DNA of 64,000 bases, taken from assembly GCA_019096065.1 (NCBI GenBank), contig JAGUCH010000003.1:8308001-8372000 (forward strand), read 5' to 3'. A program made the translations under genes and the position numbers. Shown here one piece after another: positions 28,616 through 41,400 of the stretch (its first letter is position 1; every line of letters starts with the position of its first letter). A model generated the notes under the pieces. It ran no database searches, was not told where the DNA came from, and saw only the letters and a program-made list of their open reading frames with translations. Source of the stretch: Paracyclopina nana. Taxonomy: Eukaryota > Arthropoda > Copepoda > Cyclopoida > Cyclopettidae.

Positions 28616-29096
28616 TTTCGCATAGGAAATGTGCTCAAAATAAATGATCTGGCTGTACTAAGTGAGAGTGGGGAGAACAATCAGCCAATTATTCAATTGT
28701 CTCAAAAGTTCCCCTTGCAAAATGTGTGAGCGGCGGGAAGTTTCAAAATGCTCACTTCTGGATTCTAAAAATATTTCTCCAGTCTTAATTCATTTTTAAG
28801 GATAAAAAATAATTTCTCCATCTTAAACATAGGATACAGTTAAGCGCGAGCCATAAAAGGCAGGCTTTTTCAATAAAGCGTCATCTTCCTGAAAATATTA
28901 CAGTTTTGAACGCAAATTCCATTTAAAGGTCTAAATGCCTCTAAAAGGAGTGGAAAATTCCGGCTTTCTCAGCCACGTGTACTCGCGGAGAAATGTGTCG
29001 CTCAAGGAGAATAAACGTGAGATTTGAGCCCAAGACATGGCTCAGTGCTAGAAAAATGTGCTAGACACGAGGGTCATTCTTTTTCCCGAACAATAA

Positions 29097-29104
29097 TATA
29101 TAAG
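29097..29104 (+). promoter_or_regulatory. TATA box with initiator, probable SLC6 core promoter
   Basis: TATATAAG is followed 29 bases later by TCATTG with a well-placed A at 29126. A 5' UTR exon could run from there to about 29530, where CAGGTTAGC is a donor pairing with the TTTTAG acceptor at 29610, just before the start codon. Confidence 0.45.
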
Positions 29105-29624
29105 GGAAAAAAGAGCTTTCTGCTCATTGCCTCAGAGCCGCGAGATGTTTTCAAAAGTGGGCGCTTTTATCGGGAGTTTCTCTGCCCTCTAAGAAAGCGG
29201 ACGTATTCGAGAGTCCGTAAAGGATATGTACATACACATATGCATGTATGAGGTTCACTTGCAATGTGAAAGCTCACAACTGCGGTACACGGATAATTAA
29301 GCAACTCTGCAACAAGCTGCATCCATTGCAATTGAAGTAAGCCAATTGATATTTTCATTGATGTGTACCAACCAGGACTTGGTATACAGCATATCAGCCA
29401 TGACCTATAATAAATCCGGTATATAGCGGAACCTACTGGAATTTTTCGCCACCCCATCTGCTACAAATACCTTTCCGTGACTAAGTTTACCCTCATTTTC
29501 TCGACGCTTCTTGACACACAGAGAGACTCAGGTTAGCATTTTACTTTTGCTTTCACCTAATTTTTTCCATCCTTTATATATAGAATAATCATTGCAATTT
29601 TGCCTTTTAGATTATTAATGATAA

Positions 29625-32252
29625 ATGGTGATCGAAGAAACCCCTAAAATGGTGGTCAAAGACCTTACTTCTGCTGTCATTCAGCAGAATAAGCCCAAAA
29701 AAGCTGGCAACAACCAAACTCAACTCGATGCAGAAGCCATAGAAGCTAGGGAAAGTCGTGGTCAATGGGGCCATCCTCTGGATTTTCTGTTCTCCTGCAT
29801 TTCAGTCTCAGTTGGACTCGGAAGTAAATAAGATTACCTAAAATAAAGCATCCAATACAAGTTGATATTTTCCAGATATATGGAGGTTTCCATATTTGTG
29901 CTATAAGAATGGAGGTGGTGTCTTTTTGCTGATTTACTTCATTTCGATGCTTTTTTGTGGCATTCCCGTTTTCCTATTGGAGGTGTCCATTGGTCAATAT
30001 TTGGGAGCTGGAGGAATGACGACAATTGCCCAGATCTGTCCCATCTTGAAAGGTAAAAGTTGAAGTGCGTCAAAGAATGGAAAGTTTTACGAGAAAGCAA
30101 TCTAAGACTCAATTGCAGAATATCCTTTTTATTGGGTGAAAGTGAGGCTTTTTTCTGTTTCACACAAAAATCTCAACTGCACATCCTTGACATGTCGAAC
30201 ATTTTTTACTTTGAGCGCAAAGTATGCTCAGTACTTTCAACATTGCCCACATAGTTTATAAGTAATGGGTTAACGACATTTTCGCGATTTTTAGGCGTTG
30301 GAATTGCGACAATGGTGATGGTCACCTACTACAATATCTACTACTGCGTCATTGTTGCCTGGTCTCTCTACTACTTCATTGCTTCATTTGTGTCCATTCC
30401 GGATCTTCCATGGAATACCTGTGGTAAATCACAGATTATTATATCGGATGAATGTGTATCTAATAATAATTTTTTAAGAGGGATGGTGGAACTCGGAAGA
30501 CTGCTTCATTCCAATTGAAGACGAAAACGGCACTGTTTTAAACTTGCCACCAAATGGTACCAAAACGGTAGCTCCAGTTGAGGAGTTTTGGAAGTACGTG
30601 ACTTATTCTTCTGTTGTATTGAAAATAACCAATTTTGAATTTTGTAGCAATCGAGTGTTGCAAATGAATGAGGGCATAGAATATGGGCTGGGCAGTCTTC
30701 AATGGGAAATGGCCTTGGCTCTGTTTGGAGGCTGGTTCTTGGTCTACCTGATCGTTTGGAGAGGACTTCACCAGAGTGGGAAAATCATCTGGTTCACTGC
30801 ACTCTTCCCCTACACAGTTATGAGCGTTTTGCTAGTGAGAGCTTTAACTCTCCCAGGAGCCATCCAAGGCTTGGAAGCTTACATTCACGTAATCAAGCTG
30901 CAATAACATTTCATGCCTCAATTAGGCTCTCATAGCCTTTAATTTCAGATTGACTGGTCTTACTTCTCAAAAGGCAGCACATGGATCGATGCTGCCACCC
31001 AGATCTTTTTTGCCTACAGCATAGGAGTAGGAGCTTTGCCAGCATTGGGGTCCTACAACAAATTCAACCACAACTGTTTCAGGTACCTTGATCAATTGCT
31101 ATTTTTGTTTCAGTCATAGTATAATTATTTTATAGGGATGCTGTCATTACTTGCTTCGTGAATACTTGCACCTGCCTGACTGCAGGTGTATTGGTCTTCT
31201 CCATTCTGGGGTATATGGCTCACCTTCAGAACGTGACTGTTCATGACGTGGCAAGGTCTGGACCGGGATTGGTGTTCTTGACCTATCCTGAGTTAGTGCT
31301 CAGCCTTCCACTCTCTTGCGTCTGGGCAATTCTTTTCTTTGCAATGCTTCTGGTAAAAAACTAAGCCTATCTATGATTTATTTCTATGTACTGTACTTCT
31401 TTAAATTGAAGGTGCTTGGAGTGGATACCGAGTTTTGCAGCGTGGAGTCCTTGATTACTGGAATTGTGGACAATTGGCCTGAAAAACTGCTTCCCTACAG
31501 AAAAGTAGTGGCATTGGTGATTTGCATCTCACTATTTTTGCTTGGACTGCCCATGTGCACAAACGTAAAAAATCTAATGAGAGTTAGAATGTCTACTACA
31601 AATCTAATTTTTTTAGGGCGGAGTGTACTTATTCCAAATAATGGACTTCTACTCCGCTTCCGGACTTTCCCTTTTATGGATTTGCTTCTTTGAGACCATT
31701 GCAGTCTCTTGGTTTTATGGAGCTAATCGATTTTCCAAGAATATTGAGGAAATGCTTGGCACCAAGCCTTGGTGGTTTTGGCGCTTGTGCTGGCAGATTT
31801 TCGCGCCCTTGGTCATGGGAGTAAGTACAGCAACATTCACTGAGAAATCACGCAACCTTTAATTGTAATCAATAGCGAAACCGCAAACCTTTTCCGACGA
31901 AATAATTACTTATTGATTCCAACCTTTCCTTGAAATGCTAACTTGATCTCAATATTCCCGTATATAGGGAGTCTTTGTCTACTACATCATATCCTATTCA
32001 CCTGTGACTTTTGCCGAGGACTATGTGTACCCCAAATGGGCGGAGATTATGGGGCTCTGCATCTCGTTTTCCTCCATGATTTGGGTCATTATTTATGCCA
32101 TCTACTTTATGGCCACGTCACCTGGAACCCTCAAGGAAAGGTGGACCTTGGGCATCACTCCTGTATTTGATCAGGCAAGGAAAGTGGACACCCAAATTGG
32201 AACTGCTGAGGAGATGAATCAGCTGGTCGAAGAAGACACACACTTGGCTTAG
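29625..32252 (+). CDS. SLC6 sodium/chloride-dependent transporter (GABA/creatine/amino-acid subgroup)
   Basis: Ten exons: 29625-29823, 29876-30052, 30295-30423, 30479-30593, 30648-30888, 30949-31082, 31136-31352, 31412-31564, 31617-31820, 31968-32252; 617 aa with 12 predicted membrane helices, the family's size. It co-transports a small solute with Na+ and Cl-. TM1 reads [19 protein letters not shown] and carries the Na+-site Asn; Gly replaces the Asp that marks monoamine transporters, so a GABA-, creatine- or amino-acid-type substrate is likely. EL2 has the Cys pair (WNTC, SEDC) and N-glycosylation sites (NGT). TM6 region is [20 protein letters not shown]10-11 ([31 protein letters not shown]) resemble GAT/CRT members. 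The short C-tail ends EEDTHLA, not a clear PDZ ligand. Confidence 0.97.
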
Positions 32253-32269
32253 ATTTTCGAGTTGGAGAT

Positions 32270-32275
32270 AATAAA
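32270..32275 (+). terminator. Polyadenylation signal of the SLC6 gene
   Basis: AATAAA 17 bases after the stop codon, giving a 3' UTR of only about 40 nt. Confidence 0.65.
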
Positions 32276-33310
32276 AGGGTGTTTTCACGATCATTCGGGG
32301 AGTGACATCCATCATGATTTGACAGTTTTGTAAAGTTACCTGAGTGAGAGGAGAGCTTTTGGGAGAGAAAGGAATAATTCATTATTGCTGCTACTCCTTC
32401 ACAGCGCGAGCTTCACGACGGAGTTGTCGCAGACATCTATCCGGGCAATCAGATGCAGCATAAGCCTTGAAGTGACCTTTGCGCGACGTTCCCTTGCTAA
32501 TCCAGCAAAAACTTGAGTAACTCGAGCTGGGCCCAGCCAACAAAGTGGAATTTTCATATATCGATCCAGTTAACATTATTACGCAACTATTATTATACCA
32601 TATAATCACAATTCAAAGCTATTGATTGCCAGAATGTTGTCTTGGCGAAAAGCGTGGTCTTGAGTTCAACATATTCGCTATATAATAGTCTGCGCTCTCG
32701 CGGCGTGTGTCGATGAAAAAGGCCACAGAGCCATGCCGGTCTTCTGTCATCGCGGTGCTGCATGCGGAGAGTCGAAGCACGGTGGTAAATGATACAAGTC
32801 CAACATGTGATATATCCATGGCCTTCTCATTGTTGGGTTTGGCACCAGTGACGATGGATCGATTGGCTCGCAGCTCATGGTTGACATTCGATCATCGTTG
32901 AATAGTGCATCACCATGAGGAGTAGTTGTGCTTCACTTATTCTACGAGAGCTAATTATCCCATTATTGCAGTGCATAATTGATTAACTATGCGAGCACGC
33001 GTACTTAGTTGTTGTGATGCTTTGCTTATGCACGGCAAACTGAGCTAAAAACAGTGCTATTTTACAATTTAATGGCATGCAGTGATTAATTTGCCAATTC
33101 TAAAAATGTGCTCAATTGACATTCTGTAACTTATGTGGCCAGTGCAAAAATATTGAATTTCAACAAATGCAGAAATAGTATCTTGCAGTGATGTGGCTTA
33201 AGTGATCAGCCTGTTGCATGCTTGGGCAGACTTTGGTTTGGGCTGCCTAGTTACAATCTGGTTTTGCTGCCCTCAGGTGATGCCAAATTAAGCTCACACA
33301 TAGATGAAAC
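32276..33310. other. Intergenic region, SLC6 to unknown membrane gene
   Basis: About 1 kb with only short ORFs lacking family features. It should contain the promoter and 5' UTR of the next gene. No repeat or RNA gene was recognised. Confidence 0.5.
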
Positions 33311-33741
33311 ATGGCTCAGAACGGACTTGGCCCAGCTAACAACGTTGACAATTCCACATCTAATGTGGAGGATCCTGCTGCACTTAGATTAGGCAACGAT
33401 GTAGCTTCACCTGATTGCCATCCCAAGTAAGTGACAATTAAAATGGAACTGAAAAGACTCTCATTTGGTCCATTTCCATTCATTTCAGGTGGAAACTGAA
33501 CAGGAAGAGCATTTGCAGAGTGGTGGAACAGACTGAACATGAACCAGTCGGAATTGTGATTTTCAAGTGGTGCCTTATCCTCGTTGGACTCGGCATGCTT
33601 GGCACCGTCCTCTTTCTCATGGGCGAAGTCATTTATGCCTGGTTTTCAGGCCAGCTCAGAAGAGAGCACGACTGGGCCATTGGCAACTACACTGAATTCA
33701 GACTTGCCAAAGCTAAAAATGTGACACTTGACGAAGAATGA
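33311..33741 (+). CDS. Unrecognised 122-aa single-pass membrane protein
   Basis: Two exons, 33311-33426 and 33489-33741, joined by a 62-nt GT-AG intron in phase 2. I do not recognise the family. The first 60 residues are polar, with Asn-rich NNVDNSTSN and a basic KWKLNRKSI. One strong membrane helix (about 68-90, CLILVGLGMLGTVLFLMGEV) follows, then a charged segment (QLRREHDWAIGNYTEFRLAKAK) ending TLDEE. There is no signal peptide, so the topology is uncertain. Support for a real gene: a splice-joined frame, an ATG in AACATGG context and an AATAAA signal downstream. Confidence 0.8.
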
Positions 33742-33827
33742 CCAACAAGTACCTTTAAAACAACAGCACGAAGTGCGTAAATTTCAACCCAACAAGAAAT
33801 CCTTGTTTAGCTCCTGACTGAATTAAA

Positions 33828-33833
33828 AATAAA
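33828..33833 (+). terminator. Polyadenylation signal of the 122-aa gene
   Basis: AATAAA 87 bases after the stop codon, within an A-rich stretch. Confidence 0.55.
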
Positions 33834-34026
33834 AAAAGTCAAAAATCGATTCTCTAGACTCCTGAGCAAAATCAAAAATACCACTGTTACAAGAACGGGA
33901 AAACTCGAGTTATGCGAAAAGTCTTTTTGTATTGAGTGGATCACACGAAAAATGCCAGTAAATACATATTTGTGTCAATCCCAACTTAGGCATAAAAAAT
34001 TACATTTAGTCGACTTGTGGTGGTAT

Positions 34027-34424
34027 CTAGTCGAAAAGGCCGAATCCCATGTCGTCATCTGACTCCTCGGCGGGCTCCTCCTTCTTCTCCTCCTTCTTGG
34101 CAGCAGGAGCCTCAGCGGCGGCAGCGGCAGCAGCAGGGGCAGCTCCAGCGGCGGGAGCAGCTCCAACTCCGGATCCGACGTTGGTGATCAAGTCCTTGAT
34201 GTTGCAGCTCTCAAGGCACTTGGCGAAGAGGCCGGGCCAGAAAGGCTCAACCTCAACGTTGGCAGCCTTCAAGATTGTGCTAATCTTTTCGGCCTGAAAG
34301 AAAAATACGAGTTGAGCTTTCCATGCTTTTGATATTTTTAGTTGTGGACACTTACGGTAACGGCAACGTCGTCATCGGCGAGGATGAGGGCGGCATAGAC
34401 ACAGGCCAATTCACTGGTCGACAT
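34027..34424 (-). CDS. RpLP1: 60S acidic ribosomal protein P1
   Basis: Two exons, 34424-34356 and 34293-34027, joined in phase 0 across a 62-nt intron; 111 aa, the normal length. P1 pairs with P2 on the P0 stalk of the large ribosomal subunit and recruits elongation factors. It starts [19 protein letters not shown], contains [19 protein letters not shown] and a long Ala/Pro hinge ([18 protein letters not shown]), then the acidic [16 protein letters not shown] and the invariant C-terminus [10 protein letters not shown]. Nothing is unusual. It is convergent with the 122-aa membrane gene, 285 bases between stop codons. Confidence 0.98.
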
Positions 34425-35498
34425 TTTGTTTCAGTTAAACTTGAGATGGACGTGCAAGTCGCCGATTTAATTCGGACCTTAGCTCCTTAAGAGAACAAGC
34501 ACAAAAGTTTTCAACAGGAAGGGAGAATATCGGAGCTTTAACTTTTACTACCCTTAATTTGGCCAGTTATTTTTCAAAAACGCCAAAATCATTCGAACCT
34601 TTTTCACTGAAGGTGATAACGCTTCGGAAGTCGCGCAGCTGCGTAAAAATACAGCACTGTCATACTTTATTTAAGGCAATTATTTAGAATCTATTATCGT
34701 CAAAGTTGTTTTTGCTTCCAAATGTTTAAATCTTTTATAAATATAACCGGAAAAAATATTGAATCACTTTACTGTAAACTTTTTAATTTTTTATTTGATG
34801 ACTTAAGCTCAAGATTTTTAGAAATATCCTTGAAAATGAGCTATTTCGATCTCCCTAAAAAATGAGCTGACATTTGTTTTGCTTAGCAATGTCGTCATTT
34901 AATGCAGTGAACGCTGTCTTTTCAATCCAGTTCTTTTTTTCCAATGCAACTTTTAGTCTGTTTTGAGGTGTTTGATATTTTCTGACTATTCACCGATTCC
35001 CGTTGATGACATGGTGATCATTATCGGCAATTGAACAGCCCCGTATTGTGACGTCATCAGCCAGAAAGCAAGACAGCCAAAGTTTGCATTGTAGTGCTTC
35101 GGAAAATACTGCAGCTGTCATTGACAATTCTAAGTCCATTTTTGCATCGTAAACCATCAAATCTGCTTGTTCAGTATCAGAAAGGTACAAAAATTATTTT
35201 TTTAATCCTTCAACTTGAAGATATATTCTAATTGGAAAATGTTAACTGTCTACTTACCTCATAAATATGTTCCTGTCAAGCATCTTTATAGTGTTACTTA
35301 ACTGTGGCAGAGTCTGCTCTTAGGCTAATATTTTGGCAAATAGTATTGTACAGGTGTCTTAGAAAATGATGAGTTGACATTTGTCATTGCCGTTGTTGTG
35401 TGCCTTTTTTCTTTTCCTTTCTGGAATCAAAAAAGAATTTCCTTTTCTATATCATTTGGCTCTCGTCCAAATTTATTTTTGTCATTCCAGGAATCAAA
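34425..35498. other. Divergent intergenic region, RpLP1 and 66-aa gene
   Basis: About 1.07 kb, AT-rich, without convincing ORFs. The stretch just before the 66-aa start ends in a good acceptor (GTCATTCCAG at 35481-35490), so a non-coding 5' exon probably lies within this region; its donor is not certain. Confidence 0.5.
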
Positions 35499-35699
35499 AT
35501 GGGCAGCCATTCAACCCCTAAAGGCCACGCTGGACGCGCTGTCATGGATGTCATAGACAAGTTATACGACCAAACACCTGGTTTCCAAGACATCTTTGAC
35601 GAGGAGTCGTTCTACATGTTTGCAGCAGTATTCACCTTAGTCACGTGTTTGGCTGCTTTCGTTGCCTCAAGATACATCACCATCAAAAGCAAGGAATAG
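35499..35699 (+). CDS. Unrecognised 66-aa small membrane protein
   Basis: A single coding exon that begins eight bases after a TTCCAG acceptor, with AAAATGG start context. I do not recognise the family. The N-terminal half is soluble and acidic (MDVIDKLYDQTPGFQDIFDE). It is followed by one membrane helix (FYMFAAVFTLVTCLAAFVAS) and a basic end, RYITIKSKE. The terminal lysines resemble an ER-retrieval dilysine pattern only loosely. Size and layout suit a small integral membrane protein of the ER or mitochondria, but that is inference. Confidence 0.75.
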   Translation: MGSHSTPKGHAGRAVMDVIDKLYDQTPGFQDIFDEESFYMFAAVFTLVTCLAAFVASRYITIKSKE

Positions 35700-38406
35700 A
35701 TTTGTATTTCACTTGCCCTCCAAAGATCGTCTTCTCCAAGTCATGCGTGTTGCTGTTGTGAAGCAGCACACTAAAGTTTTCAAATTCCTCCTTTTATATT
35801 GAGATGCATAAAATATATAAGATATCCTCACATTATAGTGGTATCTAGACCTCGAAAAAATTGGAAAAGGGGGCAACAGCTGTAAAAATTACTCCATTTC
35901 CCTATGGGAGAGCCACTACTTCTACCTCACTGATGAACTTTTCATTCCATAAACTTGGAGAATGTAGGCCAAGGAGGTTTGTTAGGGGCAATTAAGGTCA
36001 CGTTGAGGATTGAGGAGGTACCGAGCAACATGGTTATTACGCGTACAATAAGATATGCTAATTAATATCCCTTGGTTCACTAAGTTGGAGGAACCAATTA
36101 GCATAGTGAAAGAAGTGATAAAGCTGCAACTCCCGCCATCAAATCGGACCAAGATGCACCACTGTTCTATATGGTACACGATGAGTGGTTTCTGAAGTAG
36201 ATGCAATCCTGGGGCTACCAAGCCAGGATCCCAATTCAGTTCTGGGCAAACTTTACACGTTCATGAATCTCGTAGAGCTAGTAGTCGGAAATTATGACTT
36301 GAGGGGATGCATTCAGTGTTCCAAGTTTATTTATGAGCATGCACCCACCAAGATTAACTGGTGCTTAACTTGCGCGTCCTCAGTGCAGTTTTCTTCCACG
36401 ATATCTGATGGCCATTTCAACTCATCCATGGGAAGTGTATTACGTAAATCCCCCCACCATTTTTGTTGTAGCCATCCAATGCTTCTTTTGTAGCTGTAGA
36501 AATCAGTCAAAAGTTTACCAAAGAAGTGGGGAAGATAGAAGAAGAGATGGTGATGTTAACTGGAAGATGGTGGTTAAAGAAGAGCCAGAGGAGGAGGGAA
36601 ATGCCAAGCAAGTTTGAATAATCAAGTTTGATGCTGCATGCTGGTATATTCACTACTCCCAGTCTCAAGTATGCATAAATACTGGAGAAGACTCCTTTCC
36701 TGCATGCTGCTTTTTCGCGGCTCCTCGCTTTGATCCCTAACTTTTCTGTTCTCCCTTTGGAGTTGGGAAACTGTTTCTGACCACTCAAGGAAGCAGGGGA
36801 ACTAGCCAAGCACAAATTGTCTCTCCGAAGAATCCTTATGGCTGCGATATCAGCTCGAAACTTACGCAACTGCTTTTACAAGTCATTTAAGTAAACTAGA
36901 ACCACGCGTCTTAGTTGCAGCCATTTTTTAAGGGAGTCTACTCAGCCAAGGATGGTATATTGCTGCACTTGGGTATTCTCTTTGCAATTTGGTAAAGGTC
37001 AAGATATTACTTTGGGGAAAGCTCAAGAGTTGTGCAATATAGCAGTGCTACTACATTTATGCTATAGCAGCCATAGCGAGGCTATTTGAAAATGTGCCCA
37101 TGTTGAAATTTGTATTTGATGGATTCCTTTGGGAGTTGGCGTTGCATTTCTTTTTCAACAAGGCTCCAGACTCCCCGATGATTTATGAAGAAAGTGCAAT
37201 ACTTATGTGTAGTATGGAGTTGATACCCTCTAGATGTCGTTGAGCTTTTTGACGCATGAATGAACTTTTTCATTCAGTGATCAAGATTCAGATGTTGCCT
37301 CCAATGCAAAACTTTAGTTGGTCTTCTACATCTGAGAACTTTTGGCTGAGGGGCTGCTGTCACAGAGGAACCGACTTTTTTGATGACATTTTGAAAGCTG
37401 TGCAATGAAGCCGCCAATGCCACAGAGTTTCTTGATGATAAACCTGGCTAATTAGAAGACTGCAATTAAAATTGATGAAGGTTCTCTATCGCAATCAATG
37501 CGACCAAAATAGGAGTCCAAGGCAACTCTCAGAAACCTTTGATAATTCGAGCAACATTCCCTCAAAACGTTAAAAATTAGATAAATAAACATAACTAACA
37601 ACTTTATATAAAAAAAAGAATTTTTCGAATTATTTTCGGATAACGTCTAGATTGTTGCATTTGACCGTGATCGTGTGTTAACATTAGCCTTGCATCGCGC
37701 AGTGCAGACATACGAAAAAATAGCGGGCATCTCCGGCATTGTCTTGAGAATTAGGTAGGAGAAGAATGCCGCATTGAAATGAAGCATGTTTTACTTAAGT
37801 TGCCATATAGTAGAAGAAGCTAGCTACTGTGGCACAATGCAGTAAAAAGCAAACCGTATGCCCAATACCTATACTACATCCTCCCAGCTAAAGTTTGTTG
37901 TTTCCGTTTTGAGCATTACATTTGTCTACCTACATTACGCACTTAATCCCAAGCACAGCCAGCGTTCCATCCAAAAAATAAAATAAAAGGCCCTAAAAAA
38001 ATCTCCATAAAAGTTTTTCAGAACGTTTTCTGTTTTCTTTCCCAAGCAAGAAGAGGCTTTCTAATTTTACTGTGAAAGCAAAAACATTTCCGTCGTTTGT
38101 CATTGCGAAATTACAAGACTTTGATTTCATAATTGGGGGAATATGAGGACATTGTTTCAGCACTGCACTGGAGCTCGTCTGTTGTGGAGGCGGGCGCCTT
38201 TCCGTACGACTATATACGAAATTGTAGAGCTGAGAAGGAACGCCAGAAAGTTGCTCAACAGTCCTGCAGTTGCTCCGACGATTTGTGCAGAGAAAGACGT
38301 CGTCAGTTATTATTACTATCATTGTGCGGTGTTGTTGAGATAAAGACAGCAAAACTCATCTAAAAACTCACCGGTGCTTGAGTCCTCGTTGCAAAATCAT
38401 GACAAA
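35700..38406. other. Intergenic region upstream of Side C
   Basis: About 2.7 kb with scattered short ORFs (the longest near 120 codons, minus strand, 36869-36507), none with recognisable domains or splice support. The promoter and 5' UTR of Side C should lie towards its right end. Confidence 0.45.
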
Positions 38407-38491
38407 ATGAGGAACGTGAGCAGATTGGACCAGGTCTGCAATAAGGCTATATGGGTCGCATTCTTTATAGTGAATTGTGTGCACGCTCGAG
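38407..38491 (+). CDS. Sidestep-family Ig receptor, paralog C, exon 1 (signal peptide)
   Basis: The ATG opens a 28-residue signal-peptide exon: basic start MRNVSRLDQV, hydrophobic core AIWVAFFIVNCVHA, then donor CGAG/GTAAGA in phase 1. Exon 1 of paralogs A, B and D also encodes only the leader and ends in phase 1. The next Side-like exon on this strand, 15.9 kb on, starts in the matching phase. An in-frame GTG upstream at 38374 is not needed. Linkage to exon 2 is inferred, not proven. Confidence 0.75.
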
Positions 38492-41400
38492 GTAAGATCA
38501 CTGATTTATTTCTCAAGAACCACTTCCACTTTTTTAGTTTTTTTTGGTGCCTCACCTGTTGTTTTCAAAGCCAAAAGAGAAACCTCGTGGTTTATGGTGC
38601 GAAAATCCAAACAAATGGCCAAGGCCACAAAAGTAACTAATATCCTCGATAGTGTAAATGCTATAGGCTTTCTAGAAAAAAGGCTCACAACAACCTATTT
38701 TTTAATGAACATCCAGTATAAATTGGCTGACAGCTACGTGCTCAGCCAGCGCAAAGGCATTGAAAATAAATGCCAATAAATCATTGGCACACCCAACATT
38801 TATAAATGAATGTATCATGGCCGAAAAAAATGGCCAGTCCAATATGCTATACAGTTGATTTTTCTGCTTTTTAATATGGCTCTTCCAAATTATTATGTAA
38901 ACAAAGCCAGCAAGGACAACAAAATCAATACAAAAGCAATTAATTTTTGGTCATTTCATTTGCCAAATGGGTGACAAGGTCAGCTGGAGACTAATGATGA
39001 GCTAGGGTCCCTTTTTTGTTGTTGGCTTTGCACACAACAAAAAAGAGGGAAAATCCTTTCAAAGAGGCGCCCATTTTTTGAAATGTAAAGCTCTTTTTCT
39101 CAAACTGACAAAGCTCTCTTCCTTTTTCACTCTGAGCTCCACTACAATGCAATGTGTATAGTATTTGAGGCTTTTGAGAACCGTCCATTTCCTGCCACTT
39201 CGAGCAGAAGTGTCTGTAATTAGACATCAATTGAAAATTAGTCCAAGTTGTCACAATTTACTTATAGTATGAAATGAAGCTTTCTAGCGAAACAATGCAA
39301 GCAAAAGGGGCTTTTTAGTGAGAAATCGTGCTATTGTCATGTCTGGTCTCGTACAGCTTTCACATGACCAAACATTTTTGTCATATTATGGTAGAAAAGT
39401 AGTTTTTGACTGACATCTTCATCATCTTAAGGATCTTAACGTTATTGCATGCTCGTTCTTCAATTGTGATATGGCGTGCTGCTGTATATACTCACCACGT
39501 CAAAATCAGGGGTCTGAGCTTTATTTATGAACATGACATTAGAGCTTCTAGTAGTATATATACAGTAAAAGAGTTGCGGTTCTTGTACAAAAAAACCCGG
39601 ACTACTAAAGCAGCGTGCCATACATTTATTATATTGCTAGGAAACTCAAAAGTGCTACTTTGTTCGCCACAAATGGTTTCCTTTATTTTTCAATGTGCCT
39701 TCTCCTGGAAGAAAGCACATTAGCATTTTTGAGCTGACCACGCTTTTTCTGCTTGGTTTGCCCAATTAATATTTAGAGGCAATCCTTGTTAGGGTACCAA
39801 AATCTGCTTGTAGCAGTGGCTCACATAATATGCCAATTTCCCCTATTACATGGTAGAGGCTAATTAATTAAGTCGAATGTCATTAGGGAGCTGTGGAGAA
39901 TACCTACTTAGCTACAAATTGAGCATTGCGTATGCATCGATTTTTGAGATCCTGATTGTCGTCGCACTTTTGCAATTACGCGCATGTTTAATATCATATT
40001 TGTAAAAAAATGAGTAATACGAGTCATACATATAAAGTAGTATTCAATGGAAGGCGCAAGAACTTTTCTTTTAGTGTGTGAGCGAAACTTTCTGTTTGAG
40101 CCCGTGAGCTTCTCCTGTATTTAATAATCTTTATGCAAAAAAAGTTTTTGTAGCATAGCTCTCATTTAGTGGAAAAAGAAGGATTCTTTTCCCTCGAACT
40201 TGGGTTGCCCATAAATTATTTTGAAAGCTCCAAATAAGCCATTAGAAATGCTCGCAGCATTTCATTCTTGTTGACATTAAATTGCCGTTTTTTCTGCCAC
40301 TTCAGTACATACATACGTAGCACATAAAATGGCAATTTCCTCATAGAATTGCAGCAGGATCAAAATGGGCTTTGTGAGGAGGAGAACGCGCATTCATGGA
40401 AATGTCTAGTAGTCATGCTCTAATACGGGCAATTAAACATAAAAATGCTTACCCTTGCTTAGCAAACCAAGATGGCTGTCCCATAGCATTGGAGACCAGA
40501 ATTCCTTATATTATTGCTTACTCAGACTCCAGCTGTGCTCACAAGCCTGAAATTAACGAGCCGGATAAAGAGGTCTTTTGTTGCAGCTAAAATGCTCCAT
40601 TAGGAAAAATAAAGCCTTGTATATCCAAAGGTTAATGGTTAAAATATCGATTTTGCGCTTTTTTGCAGTACAATCAAAATAAGGGAGGACATCTTGCCTT
40701 GTAATAAATCTGAACGAATTAATCTTTTGAATCGAGGGGCGGGGCCGAGGGTGTGGTTTTGCAAGTACTAGGTGCACACTATTTTTCACTGCTGCAATCA
40801 GCATTGCAATAGTCTGGTGCTATGCAATGCAAATTGGGGCCCCAGTTTCACCACCCGCATAATTAGAAAGGAGGCCCAAATTACGCTGAAATGAAAACAG
40901 TCCCTCGTGAGGAAATACTACCATGTATAAAGTAGTGACGCGTAGAATACAGGACCTTTTTTCTCATATTGACAATCAATTATGTATTTTGGTGAAGCAC
41001 TTCGAATGTGAGCATAGTAAACATGTCTTCTTCGCTTTCGACAGCTGGAATGCTTAATAAATCCAATGCTGGTACATCCACTCTTTGCAGTGTATGAAGA
41101 ATGCAATATTGCCACTTGTTAATGGCAGTTTTACATTTGCCCTCGACCTGTCAAATCGGCGTTTTTATTAGCTTTCCCAATAAGAATTGCAAGCACACAT
41201 ATAGCATAAAGAAGAAACACGTGTGTGCCACTCTCTATTGCTGCAATGGGGGAAGAAGAATGAAAACTAGATCACATTATATTGCTGCAGGGCTTTTGCC
41301 CTAAATACTAGTACAATTGTGTATCCGAAGAAGCAGCAAAAATACATTTATCAAAACTCCTTCTTCAACTCCCCTTTCCATATGTGCTTTATAATCCAGC

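Noticed and set aside
38374-38406. GTG-initiated extension of Side C exon 1
   Set aside because: A GTG start is unlikely in an animal gene; the ATG at 38407 gives a normal signal peptide.
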